From JANNGZ01 sp031404155 (GTDB taxonomy: Bacteria; Pseudomonadota; Gammaproteobacteria; Burkholderiales; Burkholderiaceae_C), in the NCBI GenBank assembly GCA_031404155.1, contig JANNGZ010000078.1, forward strand, positions 1-10,765: 10,765 bases of DNA, read 5' to 3'. A model generated the notes under the pieces. It saw only the letters and a list, made by a program, of their open reading frames with translations. It was not told where the DNA came from and did no database searches. The position numbers and the translations under genes were made by a program. This document shows positions 6,347-10,765 of this stretch, piece by piece. Numbering within the stretch: the first letter of the stretch is position 1; each line of letters begins with the position of its first letter.

Positions 6347-6537
6347 GGTGGGTGGCTCGCCTAGTGTCGATTGTCCACAGACCTCGAGCCGTTCGCGCAG
6401 TCAAGTCGCGCCGGCGACATGCCGGCGATTGTCTCGCGCTGACGCAACAGATCGGGTTTGTTCCCACTTGGCCTGGGCCTGCATCGGCGCTCTGATCGCA
6501 GCCGGCCTCATTTGCACGAACCGTTTTCACCCTCCAG
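6347..6537. promoter_or_regulatory. Divergent intergenic region between regulator and TonB receptor
   Basis: This 191-base gap must hold both divergent promoters, but I cannot place a convincing -35/-10 pair on either strand. It has a perfect 7-bp inverted repeat CGCCGGC / GCCGGCG (6409-6415 and 6421-6427, spacer GACAT) and two direct copies of CGATTGTC (6368-6375 and 6426-6433), the second overlapping the repeat. Either could be an operator. No ModE-box-like half-sites and no cobalamin riboswitch elements are seen. Confidence 0.45.
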
Positions 6538-8664
6538 ATGTCGAAGCTAAAACTCCGCCCCATTGCCCGCGCCGCCTTGCTGGTGTTTATCGCGCCCGGC
6601 GCGCCGATGGCGCTCGCGCAGGCAACACCGGCCGAGCAGTCGGTGGTGGTCACCGGCACGGTGAACCAGCGCATCGCCGCTGAAGCACCGTACGCGATCA
6701 CCGTGATCGACGCCGACACGCTGCGTGCGGCGGGCCCGATGATCAACCTCTCCGAAGCCATGGCCCGCGTGCCCGGCCTGGTGGTGTCCAACCGCAACAA
6801 CTACGCGCAGGACCTGCAGATCAGCGCGCGCGGCTTCGGCGCACGCGCGGGCTTCGGCGTGCGTGGCGTGCGCCTGTACAGCGACGGCATTCCCGCCAGC
6901 GGCCCCGACGGGCAGGGGCAGGTGAGCCACTTCGACCTCGCCGGTGCGCAGCGCGTGGAGGTGCTGCGCGGGCCTTTCTCGGTGCTCTATGGCAACAGCT
7001 CGGGCGGTGTGATCGCGCTGCAAAGTGCGCCCGCGCGCGAGAGCCGTGTCGAAGGCGCGGTGGATGTCGGCAGCTTCGGCCTGCGCCAGGCCCGCGCCTC
7101 GGTGGCCACGCCGCTGGCCGGTGGTTTCGACTTGCGCGTCGGCGCGGCCGCGCTCGACCTCGACGGCTTCCGCCCGCAAAGCGCGGCGCGGCGCCAGAGC
7201 GCCAATGCGCGCCTGGGTTGGCAGGGCAGCAACGACCGCGTCGTGGTGGCCCTGGGCACGCTGGACCAACCCGCTGATGACCCTCTCGGCCTGTCGCGCG
7301 CGCAGTTCGATGCCGACCCCTACCAAACCACCGCGCAGGCGACCACCTTCGACACCCGCAAAACCACGAAGCAGACCCAGGGCGGTGTGAACTGGCGCCA
7401 CAGCTTCGGCGACGGCGTGCTGCGCGAGGCGCAGATCAGCGCCTACACCGGCGCGCGCGCGGTCACGCAGTGGCTCGCGATCGCCGCGGCGACGCAGGCG
7501 CCGCCACGCCACGGCGGCGGCGTGATCGATTTCGACCGCGACTACCGCGGCCTCAACGCGCGCCTCACCTGGGGCTGGCAGGGCTTTGATCTGGTCACCG
7601 GCGTCAGCGCCGATCAGCAAACCGACGACCGCCGCGGCTATGAAAACTTCACCGGCACCACGCCCAACCAGGTGCTCGGCGTCACCGGCCGCCTGCGCCG
7701 CGACGAGGTCAACCGCGCCCGCTCCACCGACGCGTACGCGCAACTCGAAGTCGAGTTGGCCAAGTCGATGATGGTCAGCGCCGGGGTGCGCAGCGGCCAG
7801 CTCAAGCTCACCGCCGACGACCACTTCCTCTCCAACGGCGACGACTCGGGCCGGCGCGAGTTCAGCTACACCAACCCGGTGCTCGGCGCGCGCTGGACCG
7901 CGCTGCCCGGCCTGAACCTGCATGCCAGCGTGGCGCGCGGCTACGAGAGCCCCACGCTCGGCGAGCTGGCCTACCGCCCCGACGGCACCAGCGGCTTCAA
8001 CAGCGGGCTGAAAGCCCAGGTGAGCCGCCAGGCCGAGGTGGGGGCCAAGTGGCGCAGCGGTGCGTTCTCGGTGGACGCGGCGGCGTTCAAGATCGAGGTC
8101 GACGACGAGATCGGCGTGGCCACCAACGCGGGCGGGCGCTCCAGCTTCCAGAACGTGGGCCGCACCCGGCGCAACGGCGCCGAGCTGGCCGCCGGCGTCG
8201 TGGTGGCCAAGGACTGGCGCGCGCAGCTCACGCTCACGCTGCTCAACGCCACCTACCGCGACGGCTTCCTCGCCTGTGCCGGCATCCCCTGCGCCGCGCC
8301 CACGGTGCCGGTGCCCGCCGGCAACCGCATCGTCGGCACCCAGCGCGGGAATGGGTTTGCCGAAGTGGCCTGGCAAGGCGGCGCGTGGGGCGAATGGGGC
8401 CTGGAGTTGCGCGGCGCCACCGGCACCGCGGTGAACGACACCAACACCGAATTCGCGCGGCGCTACGAAGTGCTCAACCTGCGCTGGCGCAAGACTTATG
8501 CGCTCGCCGGCGGCACCAAGCTGGAGCTGCTCGCGCGGGTGGACAACCTCGCGGATCGTGTGTACGCGGGCAGCGTGATCGTCAACGATGCCAACGGCCG
8601 TTACTACGAAGCCGGCGCACCACGAAGCCTGCTGTTCGGCCTGCGTTTGATCGCGGCGCCGTGA
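6538..8664 (+). CDS. pqqU: TonB-dependent outer membrane receptor, YncD/PqqU-like (probable PQQ uptake)
   Basis: A 708-residue TonB-dependent receptor. A signal peptide is followed by likely cleavage after MALA (residue 27), then SVVVTGTV as the probable TonB box region. The plug has INLSEAMARVPGLVV, RNNYAQDLQISARGFG and GIPASGPDGQGQ, ending at VEVLRGPFSVLYGNSSGGVI, followed by the 22-strand barrel. Similarity to E. coli YncD (PqqU), the receptor that imports pyrroloquinoline quinone, runs the full length as I recall that sequence. It includes FDTRKTTKQTQGGVNW, the RRDEVNR segment and the C-terminal GSVIVNDANGRYYE. The last residues (FGLRLIAAP) lack the aromatic end usual for BAM-dependent barrels. 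The start at ATG 6538 is chosen for the signal peptide; the ribosome site is poor. Transported substrate is inferred by homology only; other receptors share the plug motif. It is divergent from the ModE-like regulator. Confidence 0.85.
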   Translation: MSKLKLRPIARAALLVFIAPGAPMALAQATPAEQSVVVTGTVNQRIAAEAPYAITVIDADTLRAAGPMINLSEAMARVPGLVVSNRNNYAQDLQISARGFGARAGFGVRGVRLYSDGIPASGPDGQGQVSHFDLAGAQRVEVLRGPFSVLYGNSSGGVIALQSAPARESRVEGAVDVGSFGLRQARASVATPLAGGFDLRVGAAALDLDGFRPQSAARRQSANARLGWQGSNDRVVVALGTLDQPADDPLGLSRAQFDADPYQTTAQATTFDTRKTTKQTQGGVNWRHSFGDGVLREAQISAYTGARAVTQWLAIAAATQAPPRHGGGVIDFDRDYRGLNARLTWGWQGFDLVTGVSADQQTDDRRGYENFTGTTPNQVLGVTGRLRRDEVNRARSTDAYAQLEVELAKSMMVSAGVRSGQLKLTADDHFLSNGDDSGRREFSYTNPVLGARWTALPGLNLHASVARGYESPTLGELAYRPDGTSGFNSGLKAQVSRQAEVGAKWRSGAFSVDAAAFKIEVDDEIGVATNAGGRSSFQNVGRTRRNGAELAAGVVVAKDWRAQLTLTLLNATYRDGFLACAGIPCAAPTVPVPAGNRIVGTQRGNGFAEVAWQGGAWGEWGLELRGATGTAVNDTNTEFARRYEVLNLRWRKTYALAGGTKLELLARVDNLADRVYAGSVIVNDANGRYYEAGAPRSLLFGLRLIAAP

Positions 8665-8684
8665 CGCTCGTTGCGTGACCTTCC

Positions 8685-8708
8685 TGAGCCGTTGAGCCGC
8701 TGAGCCGA
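8685..8708. repeat. Three tandem 8-bp repeats (TGAGCCGn)
   Basis: TGAGCCG occurs at 8685, 8693 and 8701 with period eight, in the 82-base gap between the receptor and the convergent hydrolase. Likely replication slippage; no terminator with a T-run is visible in this gap. Confidence 0.8.
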
Positions 8709-8746
8709 TTTGGCGCGCGGCTGTTCAAGCCAGGTCAGCGGCGGCC

Positions 8747-9712
8747 TCACGCATCGAACACCACGCCGTCGCGCCGCGCCAGCACGCCGCGGCTGCCCAG
8801 TACGTCGACGAGGCGCTCGCACCACGCCGCCGCCGTGCCGTCGGGCCGGCCGAGATCGGTCCAGGCCCGGTGCGCCATCGGCATCGCCTCGAACCAGCGC
8901 TGCAAGTCGGGCAGGGCCTGCGAGCGCTCCTCGAGCAGGTGGTACTTGAGCAGCACCTTGATCGCGTGCACCGCGTGGCGCGCGGGGTCGGCACGAAAGC
9001 CCGCGAGCCGGCTGCGTGCACGTTTCAGCGCCGCGGCCACGTCGTCGAAGGGCGCGCCGTGGCCCGGGATCACCCAGCGCACCGGCAGCGTCTCGATCAG
9101 GGTCAGCAGCGCCTCCACCGCGTCGAAGGCATCGGTCGGTTTGGGTGTGCCGTCGATCTCGGGGAAGAGGACGCCGAAGCCGTTTTCCCACAGCGCGTCG
9201 GCCGAGATCAACACGCCTTCCTGCGCGTCGAACAAGATCACCGAATCGGGGTCGTGGCCCGGCGCGCCGATCACCTCCCAGGTGCGCGCGCCAAGCGCAA
9301 CGCGTTGGCCCGCGTCGATCGTGCCTTGGGCATCAAAGCGCTCGCAGCGTTGGCCGCTCGCCGCGTAGCCGAGCCTGCCTTCGTCGCCGGTCGCGTTCCA
9401 CTGTTTCACCGCGTCCCACGACGCGGCGGGTACCCATAGCGGCGCGCCGAATTCGCGCTGCACGGCCGCATTGCCGCCGCAATGGTCGGAGTGCAGATGG
9501 GTGTTCACCACCACCGCCAGCGGCTCGACATCGGCTGCGCTGCCCAGTGCGCGGCGCACCAGCGCGAGAGTTTGTTCGGCATGCAGGCAATGGCTGCTGT
9601 CGATCAAGGCCGCGCCCGCGCCGTCGCCATGCACCAGCACGTTGTTCGAGGACAGCCAGCCGCGCTCGAAGATGCTGAGGCCGTGGAGGGCGGGGTGATG
9701 TGGAGTGATCAT
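8747..9712 (-). CDS. Metallo-beta-lactamase-fold hydrolase
   Basis: A 321-residue zinc hydrolase of the MBL superfamily with no signal peptide, so probably cytoplasmic. The metal ligands are complete: HLHSDH (72-77; His72, His74, Asp76, His77), His153 in APGHDPDS, Asp172 in ISADALWENGFG, and His218 in IPGHGAP. The last ~90 residues form an extra helical segment (KYHLLEERSQALPDLQRWF) common in proteins annotated simply as MBL-fold hydrolases, near the glyoxalase II/SoxH side of the family. It is not recognisably PqqB. ATG 9712 (MITPHHPAL) is preferred; the frame is open back to 9868, but that extension is basic, repeat-derived sequence. Only a weak AGAG precedes the start. It is convergent with the receptor. 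The substrate is unknown. Confidence 0.85.
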   Translation of the reverse strand: MITPHHPALHGLSIFERGWLSSNNVLVHGDGAGAALIDSSHCLHAEQTLALVRRALGSAADVEPLAVVVNTHLHSDHCGGNAAVQREFGAPLWVPAASWDAVKQWNATGDEGRLGYAASGQRCERFDAQGTIDAGQRVALGARTWEVIGAPGHDPDSVILFDAQEGVLISADALWENGFGVLFPEIDGTPKPTDAFDAVEALLTLIETLPVRWVIPGHGAPFDDVAAALKRARSRLAGFRADPARHAVHAIKVLLKYHLLEERSQALPDLQRWFEAMPMAHRAWTDLGRPDGTAAAWCERLVDVLGSRGVLARRDGVVFDA

Positions 9713-9783
9713 GGACGACACTCTATCGAGGCGAGCCGAGGCGAGGCATTGGCGGTCGCGTTCGCGATGGCGTTTGCGGTGGC

Positions 9784-9796
9784 GCGGCAAAGCCGC
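9784..9796. repeat. Short perfect hairpin GCGGC-AAA-GCCGC
   Basis: Five-bp palindrome with a three-base loop at the left edge of the repeat mosaic, next to the outer 22-nt repeat arm. A degenerate version (GCAGCTTCGCAGC) lies beside the other copy of that arm at 10013-10025, so it seems to be part of the repeated unit. Confidence 0.7.
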
Positions 9797-9797
9797 A

Positions 9798-10011
9798 CCC
9801 GGGCAGGCCACGGCGTGCGACTGCGGCGGTCGGCCTACGGCCGACTTCCCTGTGGTACTCAGCCTCATGGCCCGCCGCCGAACTCGCTACGTTCACTTCG
9901 TTCACTGCGCTCGGACAGCCGCGGCGAGTCAGTCTACGAAGCGCGCTGTCGCGCGCGGCCATGAGGCCTCCGTTCCTCGGCGCCGCACACGCACGCCGTG
10001 GCCTGCCCGGG
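9798..10011. repeat. Perfect 22-nt inverted repeat (9798-9819 / 9990-10011)
   Basis: The arm beginning CCCGGGCAGGCCACGG at 9798 is exactly complementary to 9990-10011, 22 of 22. Weaker similarity continues outward for about 15 bases. Between the arms, GCCTCATGGCC (9862-9872) also has an exact inverted partner at 9957-9967. Confidence 0.9.
9829..9845. repeat. Hairpin GTCGGCC-TAC-GGCCGAC
   Basis: Perfect 7-bp stem with a three-base loop. It is related to the hairpins GTCGGCGC-GCA-GCGCCGAC (10239-10257) and GTCGGTGC-GTA-GCGCCGAC (10321-10339) in the right part of the same gap. Confidence 0.85.
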
Positions 10012-10210
10012 CGCAGCTTCGCAGCGAGGTGTTGGTCCCCCGTCGGGAACCCCAAACCTGTGACTCGCGGCAGGCGGTGCCCGGTGGGGGCGACTTGTGG
10101 GGCGGCGAGAAGCGGAGGTTTGGGGTCGGCGCGCGCAGCGCGCTTCGTGATCTGACTCGCCGCGGCTGTCCGAGCGCAGCTCACGAAGTGAGCGTAGCGA
10201 GTTCGGCGGC
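9874..10210. repeat. 75-nt imperfect inverted repeat (9874-9948 / 10136-10210)
   Basis: The two arms match at 68 of 75 positions by hand alignment (55 of 59 in the outer block, three mismatches at 9933-9935, then 13 of 13). The arms are 187 bases apart. Each arm contains the GAACTCGCTACG and GGACAGCCGCGGCGAGTCAG motifs. The arms are too long and too far apart for a terminator; they look like two opposed copies of one dispersed intergenic element. Confidence 0.92.
10050..10125. repeat. 10-bp inverted repeat CCCCAAACCT / AGGTTTGGGG
   Basis: Exact arms at 10050-10059 and 10116-10125, within the interval between the 75-nt arms but with a different centre, so it belongs to a separate nested module. 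Confidence 0.8.
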
Positions 10211-10234
10211 GCGACCCCAAGCCGAGCATCGCAG

Positions 10235-10372
10235 CGGAGTCGGCGCGCAGCGCCGACCGACCCAGAATGAGCCCCCGCCGGGCACCGCCTGGCGCGATGC
10301 GCGCACGGGGCCGCGGCGGAGTCGGTGCGTAGCGCCGACCGACCCAGAACAAGTCCCCCGGGGGCACCGCCT
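10235..10372. repeat. Direct repeat of a 56-nt module (10235-10290 and 10317-10372)
   Basis: The two copies agree at 48 of 56 positions. Each has a hairpin (stem GTCGGyGC / GCGCCGAC), then CGACCCAGAA and a closing GGCACCGCCT. A partial third copy of the end, in opposite orientation, begins AGGCGGTGCCCGG at 10072. Confidence 0.9.
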
Positions 10373-10482
10373 CCTGCGCGGCTCCGACCAGCGGTAAATT
10401 GCGGAGATTCGCGATCCTCGGCGGGGGATCGACACACTGCCTATGACCAGTGTTGGTCGACAGCCTTGAATCCAAGCCGCAC

Positions 10483-10765
10483 TCAAACCGCCTCGGTCGT
10501 GAACGGCTGCGCGCGCGCGGCCAAGGCGCCGTCGGCCACCACCCGCTCGTACTCCGAAATCACCTGCGCGCCGAGCAGCAGCAGCGTTGCCGCCAGCTCC
10601 AGGCTGAGCAGCACCGCGATCGCGGTGGTGAGAGAGCCGTAGACCACGCCGATCTGCGACAGCGTGACGAAGTACCACACCAGCACATGGCGCGAGATCT
10701 CCCAGAGCAGCGCCGCGGTAACACCGCCGAGCAGCGCATGCGACAGCGACAGCCGGCCCACCGGC
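10483..10765 (-). CDS. YihY/BrkB-family inner membrane protein, C-terminal part (5' end outside window)
   Basis: The C-terminal ~93 residues of a polytopic membrane protein of the YihY/virulence factor BrkB family (once misnamed ribonuclease BN). The segment GGVTAALLWEISRHVLVWYFVTL followed by QIGVVYGSLTTAIAVLLSLELAATLLLLGAQVISEYER is the family's characteristic last two membrane helices; the YGSL and LLGAQ motifs are recognisable. A short polar tail ends FTTEAV. The frame stays open to the window edge, so the GTG at 10761 is not a real start. Function is not established: family members are proposed to be transporters or cell-envelope proteins. Downstream lies the repeat mosaic, with no good terminator. 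Confidence 0.85.
   Translation of the reverse strand, partial: PVGRLSLSHALLGGVTAALLWEISRHVLVWYFVTLSQIGVVYGSLTTAIAVLLSLELAATLLLLGAQVISEYERVVADGALAARAQPFTTEAV

Larger units (their letters stand above)
9713..10482. other. Non-coding gap with a mosaic of intergenic repeats
   Basis: 770 bases without a credible gene. Frames over 150 codons exist on both strands, but they are low-complexity Arg/Ala/Pro translations of GC-rich repeats, and the same peptide (LTRRGCPSA) appears on both strands because the DNA is an inverted duplication. The first 70 bases upstream of the hydrolase should hold its promoter, but I cannot identify one. About 110 bases at the right (10373-10482) are downstream of the YihY-family gene and have only a small hairpin GACCA/TGGTC (10445-10458) without a T-run. 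No transposase, integrase or tRNA is present. Confidence 0.85.

Noticed and set aside
6434..6537. Cobalamin or other riboswitch before the TonB receptor
   Set aside because: No B12-box-like or other known conserved element could be found in the leader.
6547..8376. 609-codon frame on the minus strand opposite the TonB receptor
   Set aside because: Low-complexity Ala/Gly/Val/His sequence antisense to a protein with full family similarity.
9784..10372. CRISPR array
   Set aside because: Repeats are inverted, unequal and not regularly spaced; no spacer pattern and no cas gene.
9705..10397. 230-codon plus-strand frame in the right-hand gap
   Set aside because: It is a translation of the repeat mosaic with Arg/Ala/Pro bias, no ribosome site and no domain.

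Overview
The window looks like a piece of chromosome from a GC-rich betaproteobacterium, most likely order Burkholderiales (Rubrivivax/Leptothrix/Methylibium-like). Three things point there: the strong G/C third-position bias, the ompA-ubiG-gph gene order, and a tmRNA whose tag decodes as ANDERFALAA, a betaproteobacterial type. The assignment is by recognition, not by search.

Left part (1-2397) is housekeeping. It holds the 3' end of an OmpA-family outer membrane protein with a good intrinsic terminator, then ubiG (ubiquinone O-methyltransferase), gph (phosphoglycolate phosphatase), and ssrA (tmRNA) with its own terminator. The probable ssrA promoter lies in the last codons of gph.

Middle part (2403-8664) is the accessory core. 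A ModE-box-like inverted repeat precedes a tightly overlapping tungstate ABC importer operon in the order permease-ATPase-binding protein (tupB, tupC, tupA), followed 19 bases later by a GNAT acetyltransferase. Convergent to it, and overlapping its end by 20 bases, is a one-component regulator with a ModE/LysR-type winged helix fused to a periplasmic-binding-protein-like sensor domain; it is the obvious candidate to bind the box. A 17-bp perfect inverted repeat (22 bp with wobbles on the + strand) sits across the convergent 3' ends. Divergent from the regulator is a full-length TonB-dependent receptor that resembles E. coli YncD/PqqU, the pyrroloquinoline quinone (PQQ) receptor. Outer-membrane PQQ uptake next to inner-membrane tungstate uptake is the most unusual juxtaposition in the window, but functional coupling is only a hypothesis.

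Right part (8685-10765): a short tandem repeat lies between the receptor and a convergent metallo-beta-lactamase-fold hydrolase. A roughly 770-base non-coding gap then holds a mosaic of inverted and direct repeats (75-nt arms, 22-nt perfect arms, a duplicated 56-nt module, small hairpins) with no transposase. Last is the C-terminal end of a YihY/BrkB-family membrane protein that enters from the right edge. Nothing resembling CRISPR, phage or insertion-sequence genes is seen.
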